Both the position numbers and the translations under genes were made by a program. Positions 1 to 8,888 of a DNA stretch of 64,000 bases are shown here, piece by piece. The stretch is from Williamsia muralis NBRC 105860. Its GTDB lineage: Bacteria; Actinomycetota; Actinomycetes; Mycobacteriales; Mycobacteriaceae. The DNA is taken from NCBI RefSeq assembly GCF_001598915.1, contig NZ_BDAP01000001.1, positions 868,001 through 932,000 on the forward strand. The letters are read 5' to 3'. Every line of letters starts with the position of its first letter. Position 1 is the first letter of the stretch. The notes beneath the pieces are model-generated. The model worked only from the letters and a program-made list of their open reading frames with translations, was not told the DNA's origin and did no database searches.

Positions 1-2
1 GC

Positions 3-140
3 TGGGGTGGTACGGCCTACTCGGGCCCCTACGGCACCACGTGTTCGGGCAGCTTCGCCGCAGCGGTCGACACCTCGACCGGGCAGGCCTGCATCGGATC
101 CGGCGGCATCTGGCTCTCCACCCCGCGGCCGGCCTCTTAG
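3..140 (+). CDS. 3' end of an unknown gene (partial)
   Basis: Frame 3 is open from the window edge to TAG at 138-140, giving 45 residues that end in TPRPAS. The visible part is rich in Gly, Ser, Thr and Ala and has two cysteines, a composition that would suit the C-terminus of an exported protein, but no family is recognisable. A strong hairpin lies just after the stop, which supports this being the real end of a gene rather than a chance frame. The function cannot be told from this fragment. Confidence 0.45.
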   Translation, partial: WGGTAYSGPYGTTCSGSFAAAVDTSTGQACIGSGGIWLSTPRPAS

Positions 141-149
141 AACCCACAC

Positions 150-175
150 TGCGGGGGCAGAAATCAACCCCCGCA
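150..175 (+). terminator. Hairpin terminator after the partial gene
   Basis: Arms TGCGGGGG and CCCCCGCA are perfect complements around a 10-base loop. The hairpin starts 10 bases after the TAG stop. There is no long T-run, as is common in GC-rich actinobacteria. The remaining bases up to the ppk2 promoter hold nothing else that I can identify. Confidence 0.6.
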
Positions 176-323
176 CCTCCATGCGAAGGGCGGCGCCGAT
201 CACGGTGTCGCCCTTTGCCCTGTCTGGATGCCGCGTCCGGCCCGTGACGACCGTGACCGCTGGATCACCGCCAGTTCACCCTTCGGCCATGTAACAGCGG
301 TGCGTCCGGTTTAGTTTGGAGAG

Positions 324-1292
324 GTGAATGAAATTCTGCGCCTCTCGGATTTCGGGCCCGACCACCCCGACGTCGGTCCCGACTTCAGCGTCGTCGCCGG
401 CCGCGAGGCCCTCCAAAAGATCGTCGACCTCGCCGACACCACCCAGTTCCTCGTCGACGACCGCGATGATGACGATCCCCGCCTCCTGACCCTTCCCGGG
501 CGCAACGTCATCGACACCTGGCGTGAGGATTACCCGTACGACGAGCGCATGAGTCGCGACGAGTACGAGCTGGAGAAGCGGCTGCTGCAGATCGAGTTGC
601 TGAAGTTCCAGAAGTGGAGCAAGCGCACGAGCAGCCGGCACGTGTTCGTCTTCGAAGGGCGCGACGCGGCGGGCAAGGGCGGCACCATCAAACGTTTCAT
701 GGAGCATCTGAACCCGCGCGGTGCCCGGGTGGTCGCGCTGGAGAAGCCGTCCGAGCGTGAATCGACCCAGTGGTACTTCCAGCGATACGTGCAGCATCTG
801 CCCGCCGCCGGGGAGATCGTCATGTTCGACCGCTCCTGGTACAACCGCACCGGTGTGGAGCGGGTGATGGGGTTCTGCACCGACGAACAACACGCCCAGT
901 TCCTGCGGCAGGCACCGCTCTTCGAGGCCATGCTGATCGACGACGGTATGGATCTGGTGAAGTTCTGGTTCTCGGTGTCCCCGCTGGAACAGCGCACTCG
1001 CTTCGCGATTCGTCAGGTGGACCCGGTGCGTCAGTGGAAGTTGTCGCCGATGGACATCGCGTCGCTGGACAAGTGGGACAAGTACACCGCGGCCAAAGAA
1101 GAGATGTTCGCTGAGACCGACACCGAAGAAGCGCCGTGGATCGTGGTCAAGAGCAATGACAAGAAGCGGGCCCGCATCAACGCGATGCGGTACGTGCTCA
1201 ACCTGTTCGACTACGACGACAAGGACGCCAACATCGTCGGGGAGCCGGATCCGCTCATCGTCGGCCGGGCACGCGATCTGCTGGGGGAGTAG
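324..1292 (+). CDS. ppk2: Polyphosphate kinase 2
   Basis: A cytosolic PPK2-family kinase that moves phosphate between polyphosphate and nucleoside diphosphates; the family favours NTP formation from polyP. The 322-residue product has the Walker A stretch EGRDAAGKGGTIKRF, then FDRSWYNRTGVERVMGFC (Walker B and lid) and a basic polyP-contact segment around KWDKYTAAKEEMF. A single kinase domain fills about residues 70-300, as in class I enzymes. The start is GTG 324: GGAGAG lies directly before it, and TAGTTT at 312-317 would also fit a -10 box for a leaderless transcript. It stands alone, ending 84 bases before the next gene. Whether it works mainly in the NTP- or polyP-forming direction cannot be read from sequence. 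Confidence 0.93.
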   Translation: MNEILRLSDFGPDHPDVGPDFSVVAGREALQKIVDLADTTQFLVDDRDDDDPRLLTLPGRNVIDTWREDYPYDERMSRDEYELEKRLLQIELLKFQKWSKRTSSRHVFVFEGRDAAGKGGTIKRFMEHLNPRGARVVALEKPSERESTQWYFQRYVQHLPAAGEIVMFDRSWYNRTGVERVMGFCTDEQHAQFLRQAPLFEAMLIDDGMDLVKFWFSVSPLEQRTRFAIRQVDPVRQWKLSPMDIASLDKWDKYTAAKEEMFAETDTEEAPWIVVKSNDKKRARINAMRYVLNLFDYDDKDANIVGEPDPLIVGRARDLLGE

Positions 1293-1376
1293 ACGCCGAT
1301 GGCACTCGCGAGTGGTCGTATGACGGTCATGGCCTGCCTACCGCGGTTCACGCCGCCCGATCTGTAACCTGAGCCG

Positions 1377-2201
1377 GTGCGTTCCTTCCTTGCCGCAGTG
1401 CTGTGCCTGGTCGCCATCGTCGCGGCCGCCGTCGCCGTGCCCGCCTACTTCGTGAACGAGCGGGTTGTCGATCGTGACGGATTCCGGGAGACCGTGGCGC
1501 CGCTGGCCGACAACACGACCGTGCAGCAGTACATCGCCGACGAGATCACCGCCCAGGTGTCGTCGCAGGCGCCCCTGGTACCCGATGGCCTGATCGCCCC
1601 GCTCGCCGACACCTATACCAAGAGCGACAACTTCGAGCAGGACTTCGCCGACGCGATGATCCAGCAGCACGATTGGCTGTTCAAGGAGGCCACGCCCGAA
1701 AGCGAGGGCGAGGTGATGTCCCTCGACCTGACGGCGATGGTCAACCGTGTCATCGCGGACGTGGGTTTCGGTGGCATCGAGATCAAGGGGCCGATCCTGG
1801 TGCCGCTGAGCGATTCTGCCCAGTCGGGACTCGAGGCGGGTCGGTACCACAATCTGGGCAACCAGATCGGTCTGCTCGCGATCAGCTCGTTGGTCATCGC
1901 GGTGGTCGCCACGGTGCTCGCCCTCGTGGTCGCACGACGGCGGGGCTTTGTGCTCTTGGCCGTGGGCTTCGGGGTGATCCTCGGCGGAATCGCGACGTGG
2001 CTCCTCGGGGAGGGCGTGCAACGACGGGCCCTCGACGAGGTCTCCGGCGCCGATGACTCGGCCCGGGAGGTCGGCGACATCATCGTCGACAAGGTCGTCG
2101 GTGACATGCAGGAGGTGGGTCTGATCGCCGTCGGCGCCGGCGTCGCCCTCGGTGCGGTGGGCCTGCTGATCTCGGTTGCGCTGGAGCGTCGCCGCTACTG
2201 A
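1377..2201 (+). CDS. Membrane protein of unknown function, actinobacterial type
   Basis: The 274-residue protein has an N-terminal hydrophobic helix (residues 3-24), an extracytoplasmic region of about 130 residues, and three further hydrophobic stretches near 160-182, 190-212 and 245-266. The external part contains NERVVDRDGF, a pattern I associate with uncharacterised actinobacterial membrane proteins. I recognise no enzymatic motif. GTG 1377 is preferred because TAACCT at 1365-1370 ends six bases before it, consistent with leaderless transcription. The gene lies between ppk2 and dinB on the same strand but appears to have its own promoter. Confidence 0.75.
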   Translation: MRSFLAAVLCLVAIVAAAVAVPAYFVNERVVDRDGFRETVAPLADNTTVQQYIADEITAQVSSQAPLVPDGLIAPLADTYTKSDNFEQDFADAMIQQHDWLFKEATPESEGEVMSLDLTAMVNRVIADVGFGGIEIKGPILVPLSDSAQSGLEAGRYHNLGNQIGLLAISSLVIAVVATVLALVVARRRGFVLLAVGFGVILGGIATWLLGEGVQRRALDEVSGADDSAREVGDIIVDKVVGDMQEVGLIAVGAGVALGAVGLLISVALERRRY

Positions 2202-2232
2202 CCCTCGCGTCCCGGCACGCACTCCACCAGTG

Positions 2233-2262
2233 GTGTCAGACCGGCATGCGAACATGTGTTCG
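2233..2262 (+). promoter_or_regulatory. DNA-damage promoter of dinB: RecA-independent element plus LexA-type box
   Basis: GTGTCAGAC at 2233-2241, eight bases, then GAACAT at 2250-2255 match the spacing of the mycobacterial RecA-independent (PafBC) promoter, consensus TTGTCRGTG-N8-TANNNT. CGAAC-ATGT-GTTCG at 2249-2262 is a near-perfect SOS (LexA) box of the actinobacterial GAAC-N4-GTTC form and covers the -10 hexamer. The hexamer ends six bases before GTG 2262. Both element identities are inferred from consensus. Confidence 0.6.
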
Positions 2263-3467
2263 TGTCCGAAGAGCCGCGGGAGCTGGCCAGCATCCTGCAC
2301 GCCGACCTCGACTCCTTCTATGCCGCGGTCGAGCAGCGCGACCACCCCGAGCTGCGCGGCCGTCCGGTCATCGTGGGCGGTGGGGGCGTGGTCCTCGCGG
2401 CAAGCTACGAGGCCAAGGCCCGCGGGGTGCGCACTCCGATGAACGGCCGCGAGGCGGTCGCCCTGTGCCCGGACGCCGTGGTGATGCGGCCTCGTTTCGA
2501 CAGCTACGTCGAGGCAAGCCAGGCAGTATTCGACATCTTCCGGGACACCACGCCTCTGGTGGAGGGCATCTCGATCGACGAGGCGTTCCTCGATGTCGGC
2601 GGTCTCTACCGGGTGAGTGGGTCACCGGCCGAGATCGGCGCCCGATTGCGCGAGCGGGTGAGGATCGAGGTCGGGCTGCCGATCACTGTCGGCATCGCGC
2701 GCACCAAGTTCCTTGCGAAGGTCGCCAGTGCGGTGGGAAAGCCGGACGGGCTGCTCGAGGTGCCGCCGGGTGGTGAACTCGAGTTCCTTCACCCGTTGCC
2801 GGTGGAACGGCTCTGGGGTGTCGGGGCGGTGACGTCACGCAAGCTGCGCGATGCGGGCCTGTCCACCGTGGGCGACCTGGCGGCCGTTGGTCAGCCGACT
2901 CTCGCGTCGCTGCTCGGGCGCGGCGCCGGTTCGCACCTGTATGCGCTGGCGATGGCGCGCGATCCACGCCGGGTGGAGGTCGGGCGTCGTCGCCGGTCGA
3001 TCGGGTCACAACGGGCGATGGGGCGGCGACCCAAAACCCAGGAGGATCTCGAGGCATCCATGGTGGGCATCGTCGATCGGCTCGGTAAACGCCTACGTAA
3101 AGCAGAACGCGTGTGTCGCACTGTGATCCTCCGATTGCGGTTCGACGACTTCACCCGGGTGACGCGTTCACGAACTCTGTACGAACCCACCGACGGCACG
3201 CAGGTACTCATGACGGCCGCGCGTGCCCTGCTCGACGAAGCCATGCCGATGATCCGGGACAAGGGCTGCACGCTGATCGGGTTGTCGTTGACGAACCTCG
3301 ACAGCAACGACTCCATCCAGCTCGCGCTGCCGTTCGACGAGCATCACCAGGAGAAACTGGACATCACCATCGACGGGCTCAGAGACCGTTTCGGTGCCGG
3401 GGCAGTGACGCGGGCAGTTCTCATCGGACGCGATCAGGGCATGGCCGCGCCGATGCTCCCCGACTGA
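2262..3467 (+). CDS. dinB: DNA polymerase IV (Y-family translesion polymerase)
   Basis: A Y-family polymerase for translesion synthesis past damaged bases. The catalytic acidic residues are visible in HADLDSFYAAVE near the N-terminus and SIDEAFLDVGG around residue 108. The helix-hairpin-helix thumb region (ERLWGVGAVTSRKL) and a little-finger domain (about 240-350) follow. The 401-residue length fits the family. GTG 2262 is chosen over GTG 2256 because 2256 lies inside the LexA-type box, while 2262 sits six bases after the -10 hexamer. No beta-clamp motif is obvious at the C-terminus (ends AAPMLPD). The damage-type promoter suggests it is induced by DNA damage, unlike several mycobacterial dinB genes. 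Confidence 0.93.
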   Translation: MSEEPRELASILHADLDSFYAAVEQRDHPELRGRPVIVGGGGVVLAASYEAKARGVRTPMNGREAVALCPDAVVMRPRFDSYVEASQAVFDIFRDTTPLVEGISIDEAFLDVGGLYRVSGSPAEIGARLRERVRIEVGLPITVGIARTKFLAKVASAVGKPDGLLEVPPGGELEFLHPLPVERLWGVGAVTSRKLRDAGLSTVGDLAAVGQPTLASLLGRGAGSHLYALAMARDPRRVEVGRRRRSIGSQRAMGRRPKTQEDLEASMVGIVDRLGKRLRKAERVCRTVILRLRFDDFTRVTRSRTLYEPTDGTQVLMTAARALLDEAMPMIRDKGCTLIGLSLTNLDSNDSIQLALPFDEHHQEKLDITIDGLRDRFGAGAVTRAVLIGRDQGMAAPMLPD

Positions 3468-3544
3468 CACCCGCAAGGCGGGAGAGCTCGAATCGGGGTC
3501 GGGACCGTCAGCGCAAACACAGAATCTCGGGTTACGGTTGCTGA

Positions 3545-3571
3545 ATGTCTTGGCAGGCGACCCATGGATGA
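3545..3571 (+). CDS. Putative leaderless 8-codon upstream ORF
   Basis: ATG 3545 encodes MSWQATHG and stops at TGA 3569-3571. TACGGT at 3533-3538 ends six bases before this ATG, the leaderless layout seen repeatedly in this window. Its stop overlaps the start region of the DUF2079 gene (ATG 3564), so ribosomes ending here could re-initiate downstream. Short leaderless upstream ORFs are known to be common in mycobacteria. The alternative is that the ATG is fortuitous and transcription begins elsewhere. Confidence 0.4.
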   Translation: MSWQATHG

Positions 3572-5084
3572 GGTGACCGAGGTCCGCGCAACCGGCACTG
3601 CGACAGACGTGTCGTCGCGGCAGCCGGACGGACCGGCTCCCGATTCGTCGACCTCCACCGTGGCGAGTGGTTCGGCGCGGACGCGAGTCGCCGACATACT
3701 GATCGCGGTCCGCACCCCGCCGTGGATCTTGGCGCTCGCCACGTTCGCCGTGTTGGCGACGATCTACTGCCTGTATTCGATCCAGCGCCACGAGCGTTTC
3801 GGCTCCACCGGGTGGGACCTGGGAATCTTCACGCAGGCAGTGAAGGCCTACGGGCACTTCCGCGCCCCCGTCGTGCCGCTCGAAGGCACCGACGTCAACC
3901 TCCTCGGTGATCATTTCCAGCCATGGATCGCTGTGATCGGACCGCTGTATCGGCTGTTCCCGACGCCGGTCACCTTGCTGGTCGTGCAGGGGCTGCTGTT
4001 CGCGCTCGCGGCGATACCGATCGTGCGGCTGGCCGCCACACGACTCGGCATGGTGGTCGGGGTCTTCATCGCGATCGCCTACGGGCTGGCATGGGGGATC
4101 GCCCAGGCACTGGCGTTCGACTTCCACGAGATCGCGCTCGCGGTGCCCCTGCTGGCGTTCAGCCTCGTCGCCGTGGTGGAGGAGCGTTGGCGGGCTGCCC
4201 TGCTGTACGCCCTGCCACTCGTCTTCTGCAAAGAGGATCTCGGCGTCACGGTTGTGGTGATCGCTGCCGTCGTCGCGCTGCGATTCGGCCGCGTGTCCTA
4301 TCGATGGGCCATCGGCACCGCGATCTGGGGCGCCGCCTGGACGCTGATCGCGGCCAAGGTGATCATCCCGGCGATGGGGAGCGGCGACTACGCCTACGAA
4401 TCGAAGTTCGCCGACTCGCCCGCCGAGGGTGTGCGCGGATTCATCATCGGGGTGTCGCAGGGTGACACGCGTGCCTCCACCGCATTTCTCCTGCTGGTGA
4501 TCACGCTGTTCTTGGCCGTTCGCTCACCGATCATCCTGGTGGCAGTGCCGACCCTGACCTGGCGTTTCCTGAGCGTGAACCATCTGTACTGGGGCTTCGG
4601 TTTCCACTACAACGCGACGTTGATGCCCATCATGATCGTCGCGATGCTCGACGCCTTGATCAGATTGCGGGGGCGGTCGATGTCGCAACGCACTGTTGTC
4701 GGCTTCGCTGCAGCGGCTGCGGCGATCGCGGTGGTGTTGGCCTGGGCCGGGCCCTTGGACCGGCTGACCGAACGCGACTTCTATTCACGCGGCGACCAGG
4801 CGCAGGCCGTCGACGAGTTCGGCGCGATGATCCCCGACGGCCAATCCGTGGCCACCACCAACAACCTGGCTCCGCATCTCGTCGCCGATCACGAGGTGAC
4901 CCTGTTCCCGAAGCAGAAGCGTGATCGTTCCACTGCGCAGTGGATCATGGTGGACACCAACATCTCCGGCCTTTTCCCGGCCAACAAGGCCGACACCAAC
5001 AAGGCGCTCGAGAAGATCGAGGACAGCGGGCAGTACGTGCGCGTGGCGGCCGACGACGGTGTGGTGTTGCTCAGACTCCGCTGA
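3564..5084 (+). CDS. DUF2079 polytopic membrane protein
   Basis: The 506-residue protein begins with about 50 hydrophilic, disordered-looking residues, then has roughly ten hydrophobic segments from residue 55 to 395, and ends in a soluble C-terminal region of about 110 residues. The segments GWDLGIFTQ and NLLGDHFQPW are typical of DUF2079, a family related to membrane glycosyltransferases of the GT-C type; substrate and reaction are unknown. ATG 3564 follows a short upstream ORF whose stop overlaps it, so translational coupling is likely. The gene is single and is followed 14 bases later by a convergent peptidase gene. Confidence 0.82.
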   Translation: MDEVTEVRATGTATDVSSRQPDGPAPDSSTSTVASGSARTRVADILIAVRTPPWILALATFAVLATIYCLYSIQRHERFGSTGWDLGIFTQAVKAYGHFRAPVVPLEGTDVNLLGDHFQPWIAVIGPLYRLFPTPVTLLVVQGLLFALAAIPIVRLAATRLGMVVGVFIAIAYGLAWGIAQALAFDFHEIALAVPLLAFSLVAVVEERWRAALLYALPLVFCKEDLGVTVVVIAAVVALRFGRVSYRWAIGTAIWGAAWTLIAAKVIIPAMGSGDYAYESKFADSPAEGVRGFIIGVSQGDTRASTAFLLLVITLFLAVRSPIILVAVPTLTWRFLSVNHLYWGFGFHYNATLMPIMIVAMLDALIRLRGRSMSQRTVVGFAAAAAAIAVVLAWAGPLDRLTERDFYSRGDQAQAVDEFGAMIPDGQSVATTNNLAPHLVADHEVTLFPKQKRDRSTAQWIMVDTNISGLFPANKADTNKALEKIEDSGQYVRVAADDGVVLLRLR

Positions 5085-5098
5085 CCGGCCGGCCTGAC

Positions 5099-7159
5099 TC
5101 ATCCGCCCAGTTTCTCCCACAGGAACTCGTAGGCGAGGGCTGACTTGAACGCGGCCTGCTTGTTGTCGGCGGCGCCGCCGTGCCCGCCTTCGATGTTCTC
5201 GTAGTAGCTCACCGAATGGCCGAGCTCCTCCATGCGTGCGACGAACTTACGTGCGTGGCCCGGATGCACTCGGTCGTCACGGGTGGAGGTGGTCATCAGA
5301 AGCGCCGGGTACGTCGCATCGGCCCGCAACAACTGGTAGGGCGAGTACTTGGAGATGAACTCCCACTGCTCGGGGTCGTCGGGGTCTCCGTACTCGGCCA
5401 CCCACGACGCTCCTGCCAACAGTAGGTGGTAGCGCCGCATGTCGAGCAGCGGAACCTGGCAGACCAAGGCGCCGAACAGTTCTGGGTAACTGGTGAGCAT
5501 CACGCCCATCAGCAGCCCGCCGTTGGAACCGCCCTGTGCCGCGAGCTTGTCCGCGGTGGTGAGTCCCCGGTCGACGAGATCCCTTGCCACAGAAGCGAAA
5601 TCCTCGTACACCAGATGCCTGCCTGCGAGCTGGGCCTGAGTGTGCCACGTGGGACCGTATTCGCCGCCGCCGCGAATGTTCGCGATCACGTAGACACCGC
5701 CGCGGGCGATCCAGTTCCGACCCGAAATCGCGCCGTACGCGGGTGTCATCGAGTTCTCGAAACCGCCGTATCCGTACAGCAGGGTGGGGCCCTGCGACAC
5801 ATCGTCCCGTTTGATCACGAAATAGGGGATCCGCGTGCCGTCGTCCGACGTCGCGAAGTGTTGCGATGCGGACACCGTGGACGCGTCGAACAACTCGGGC
5901 GATTGCTTGATGGGGGCCACTCCGTCGGTGCTCGACCCGTGCAGCAGGCTCGGTGGGGTGGTGAAACTGCTTGCCGACAAGAACAATTCGTCGCTGTGGT
6001 CGGGGTCGGTGTCGAGTACGGAGATGGTGGCCAGTTCAGGCAGCCCGGACAGCTCGGACACCGACCAATCGGTAACGCTCAGCAAACGGAGTTCGGTCTG
6101 CACATCGCGCAGGGTCACCAGGACCAGATGCGCGGAGGTGAAGGAGAAGTTCTGCAGGCTGGTGTGGTCGTCGGGTGCAAAGAGCACTGTCCCTGTGCGG
6201 TCGCCCGCAAGGTACGACGGGTAGTCGAACACCACCAAGGTGCCGGTGGCGTAGGTCGATTCGCGCTGGTCCTGGGTGTCGTTCCCGGATTCCGCGAGGT
6301 TCCACGGTGATCGGGTGAACACGAGCAACCAGTTGCGGTGCACACTGGTGTGCGCATCGGTCGGGACGTCGATCAGGGTGGGCTCTCCGTCGGCGAGCTC
6401 GTAGAACTCCTGATTGAAGAAGTCGGTGGACCTGATCAGGAAATGTCGTTCGAACCCGATCGTGTCGTCGTACATCGCTTGTACCGCAACATCACTCGTT
6501 GCGCCCGTGTACACCGTCTCGGCTTCCTCGAGTGAGGTGCCGCGTGACCAGCGCTTCACCACCCGCGGATATCCCGAGTTGGTCAGGGACGACTCGCCGT
6601 CGGGCTGATCGCCGAAGTCCGTGCCGACATAGACGGTGTCGTCGTCGATCCAGCTGATGTCGGATTTGTTCTCCGGGAGCTCGAAACCACCGTGATCGGC
6701 GGTGATCCAGGTGCGCGTTCGCAGATCGAACTCGCGGACGACCGACGCGTCGGCGCCCCCTCTGGACAGCAGGATCAAGGCCCGGCGATGGTCCGGCCGT
6801 AGGACGAGAGCGCCCTTCCACACCCAGTTCTCGCCCTCGTCGGCGGCGACCGTGTCGAGGTCGATGAGCACGTCCCACTCGGGTGAGTCGGTGCGGTATT
6901 CCTCGAGGGTCGTCCGGCGCCACAGCCCCCTCGGATTCGTCGCATCACGCCAAAAGTTGTAGAGGTGCTCGCCGCGGCGGCGTACGTAGGCGATGCGGTC
7001 GTCGGTGTCGAGCACCTCCAGCGCGGCGGCCTCCAGGTCGGCGAACCGACTGCTGGTGGTGAGGGCCTCGATCGTGGGCTGATTGTGCTCGCGCACCCAC
7101 GTCAGAGCGTTCTCGCCGGTTACGTCTTCGAGCCATAGATAGGGATCGGTGTCGCTCAC
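5099..7159 (-). CDS. Prolyl oligopeptidase family serine peptidase (S9A)
   Basis: Hydrolyses short peptides after proline in this family. The 686-residue product starts SDTDPYLWLEDVTGE, the usual N-terminus. It continues with a beta-propeller region and ends with an alpha/beta-hydrolase domain carrying the nucleophile motif GGSNGGLLMG, the acid in STRDDRVHPGHARKF and the histidine in EGGHGG. GTG 7159 is chosen because it gives the conserved N-terminus; an ATG lies 21 bases further up at 7180, and longer versions would overlap the divergent YCII gene. No signal peptide is visible, so it is probably cytosolic. Confidence 0.9.
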   Translation of the reverse strand: MSDTDPYLWLEDVTGENALTWVREHNQPTIEALTTSSRFADLEAAALEVLDTDDRIAYVRRRGEHLYNFWRDATNPRGLWRRTTLEEYRTDSPEWDVLIDLDTVAADEGENWVWKGALVLRPDHRRALILLSRGGADASVVREFDLRTRTWITADHGGFELPENKSDISWIDDDTVYVGTDFGDQPDGESSLTNSGYPRVVKRWSRGTSLEEAETVYTGATSDVAVQAMYDDTIGFERHFLIRSTDFFNQEFYELADGEPTLIDVPTDAHTSVHRNWLLVFTRSPWNLAESGNDTQDQRESTYATGTLVVFDYPSYLAGDRTGTVLFAPDDHTSLQNFSFTSAHLVLVTLRDVQTELRLLSVTDWSVSELSGLPELATISVLDTDPDHSDELFLSASSFTTPPSLLHGSSTDGVAPIKQSPELFDASTVSASQHFATSDDGTRIPYFVIKRDDVSQGPTLLYGYGGFENSMTPAYGAISGRNWIARGGVYVIANIRGGGEYGPTWHTQAQLAGRHLVYEDFASVARDLVDRGLTTADKLAAQGGSNGGLLMGVMLTSYPELFGALVCQVPLLDMRRYHLLLAGASWVAEYGDPDDPEQWEFISKYSPYQLLRADATYPALLMTTSTRDDRVHPGHARKFVARMEELGHSVSYYENIEGGHGGAADNKQAAFKSALAYEFLWEKLGG

Positions 7160-7290
7160 CGGACCCAGTCTGCCGCACATGCGGTCCGTGCCCCGCAACT
7201 GATCTGTCGATTCAGCCCCATCTCGATCGTCATCGCTGTGCACGACCGCCCGATCCACCACACTGAGACTGCAGAACACAAGGAGATCCC

Positions 7291-7659
7291 ATGCGTTACT
7301 CGCTACTGATGAACTACGCCGAGCCGAACCCGGGGGAGGTGTCGGAGGAGAACATCGCCGACGCCCAGCGGGCCTTCGGGGTGTACGCCCGTGCCCTCGA
7401 ATCCGCAGGGGTGCTGATCGCCGCCGAAGTGCTCGCCTCCACGGCCGCGACGACAACGCTCACTCTCAGAGACGGCGGTCTGCAGATCCAGGACGGACCG
7501 TTCGCCGACACCAAGGAAGCTCTTGCCGGTGTGTTCGTCATCGACGTCCCCGACCTCGACGCTGCGCTTGCCTGGGCGGAGAAATGCCCGGGCGCACAGT
7601 TCGGGGTGATCGAGATCCGCCCTGCCGCCACATCTTTCGTCGACGGTTCGTGGACCTGA
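7291..7659 (+). CDS. YCII-related (DGPF) protein, partner of ECF sigma factor
   Basis: A 122-residue single YCII-type domain with the diagnostic QIQDGPFADTKE segment that gives DGPF proteins their name. In actinobacteria these proteins are encoded directly beside ECF42 sigma factors, as here: its stop overlaps the start region of the sigma gene by 10 bases. No catalytic role is established for the DGPF partner. The ribosome site AAGGAG lies seven bases before ATG 7291, so unlike many neighbours this gene is clearly leadered. The pair is divergent from the prolyl oligopeptidase. Confidence 0.88.
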   Translation: MRYSLLMNYAEPNPGEVSEENIADAQRAFGVYARALESAGVLIAAEVLASTAATTTLTLRDGGLQIQDGPFADTKEALAGVFVIDVPDLDAALAWAEKCPGAQFGVIEIRPAATSFVDGSWT

Positions 7660-8885
7660 GCACTGAACCGGCGAAGGTGCGAGCGGCAGAGGCCGCCCGC
7701 ACCTCATACGGTCGCCTGGTCGCGCTACTGGCCGCTGCCGATGGGGATGTTCCCGCTGCCGAAGACGCGCTCGCCGACGCATTCGAGCGAGCCCTGACGC
7801 GCTGGCCCGTCGATGGCGTGCCGGCCAATCCCGATGCGTGGCTGCTCACCGTCGCCCGCAACCGCAGAAGGGACCGGTGGAGGTCGGCCGCCGAACGGTC
7901 CACCACCACCCTCGATCCGATTCGCGACGCCCCGGTCCACATCGACCACATCGATCCCGACGAGATCGAAGACCGCAGGCTGGCCCTGATGATGGTGTGC
8001 GCCCATCCGGCGATCAACACCGCCATGCACACACCACTCATGCTCAACACGGTGCTCGGCTTCACCGCCGATCAGATCGGTCGCGCGTTCTCCGTGCCGA
8101 CCACCGCGATGGCGGCCCGACTGGTACGTGCCAAACGGCGAATCAAAGCGGCGCGGATTCCTTTTGCCGTACCTGATGCGGCAGCACTGCCGTCACGGAT
8201 GGCGGCGGTCCTCGAAGCCGTCTACGGCGCGTTCGCCATCGACTGGCACAGCGGGGGCACGGCCACACGCGACTCGCTGACCGCCGAAGCGCTCCACCTC
8301 GCCGAGACCCTCAGCGCACTGGCGCCCGACGATGCCGAGGCCCACGGCCTCGCGGCGCTGATCACCCTGTCGAATGCCCGGTCGCCGGCCAGGTTCGACG
8401 TCGGTCGGCTGGTCCCGCTGGCCGAGCAGGACACGACCCGGTGGGACCAGCACCTGATCGATCGCGGGATGTCGCATCTCCACGCGGCGCACCGCATCGG
8501 AGAGCTCGGACGTTTCCAGCTGGAAGCGGCGATCAGCTCACTGCACTGCGCGCGCAGGGTCACCGGGGCGACGGATTGGGCGGCCATCCGGGATCTGTAC
8601 CTCGTCTTGGGTGCCGTGGCGCCGACCCTCGGGGGTGCCGTCGCGTTGGCCGCGGTCACGGCCGAGGTCGATGGCGCGCAGGCCGCCCTGACCATGCTCG
8701 ACGACCTCGGCGACAAGACCGGACACTTTCAGCCGGCCTGGTCCACCCGGGCCCACCTGCTCGAAGAACTCGGGCGCTCAAGAGAGTCGGTGGCCGCCTA
8801 CGACAAGGCGATCTCTCTGACAACCGACCCGGCTGAACGCGCATATCTGCAGACCCGGCTCGCCCGGCTCGCCCGGCTCACATGA
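7650..8885 (+). CDS. ECF42-type RNA polymerase sigma factor with C-terminal extension
   Basis: The first 170 residues contain sigma region 2 (AEDALADAFERAL, then AWLLTVARNRRRDRWR) and a region 4 helix-turn-helix near FTADQIGRAFSVPTTAMAARL. The remaining 240 residues are helical, with repeated short helix pairs like a TPR-type domain, as known for ECF42 factors, where the extension is needed for activity and no classical anti-sigma factor is present. GTG 7650 gives the expected 411 residues; a longer frame back to 7584 lies inside the YCII gene and lacks conservation. It ends three bases from the convergent Old Yellow Enzyme gene. Target promoters are unknown. Confidence 0.88.
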   Translation: MDLSTEPAKVRAAEAARTSYGRLVALLAAADGDVPAAEDALADAFERALTRWPVDGVPANPDAWLLTVARNRRRDRWRSAAERSTTTLDPIRDAPVHIDHIDPDEIEDRRLALMMVCAHPAINTAMHTPLMLNTVLGFTADQIGRAFSVPTTAMAARLVRAKRRIKAARIPFAVPDAAALPSRMAAVLEAVYGAFAIDWHSGGTATRDSLTAEALHLAETLSALAPDDAEAHGLAALITLSNARSPARFDVGRLVPLAEQDTTRWDQHLIDRGMSHLHAAHRIGELGRFQLEAAISSLHCARRVTGATDWAAIRDLYLVLGAVAPTLGGAVALAAVTAEVDGAQAALTMLDDLGDKTGHFQPAWSTRAHLLEELGRSRESVAAYDKAISLTTDPAERAYLQTRLARLARLT

Positions 8886-8888
8886 CGA

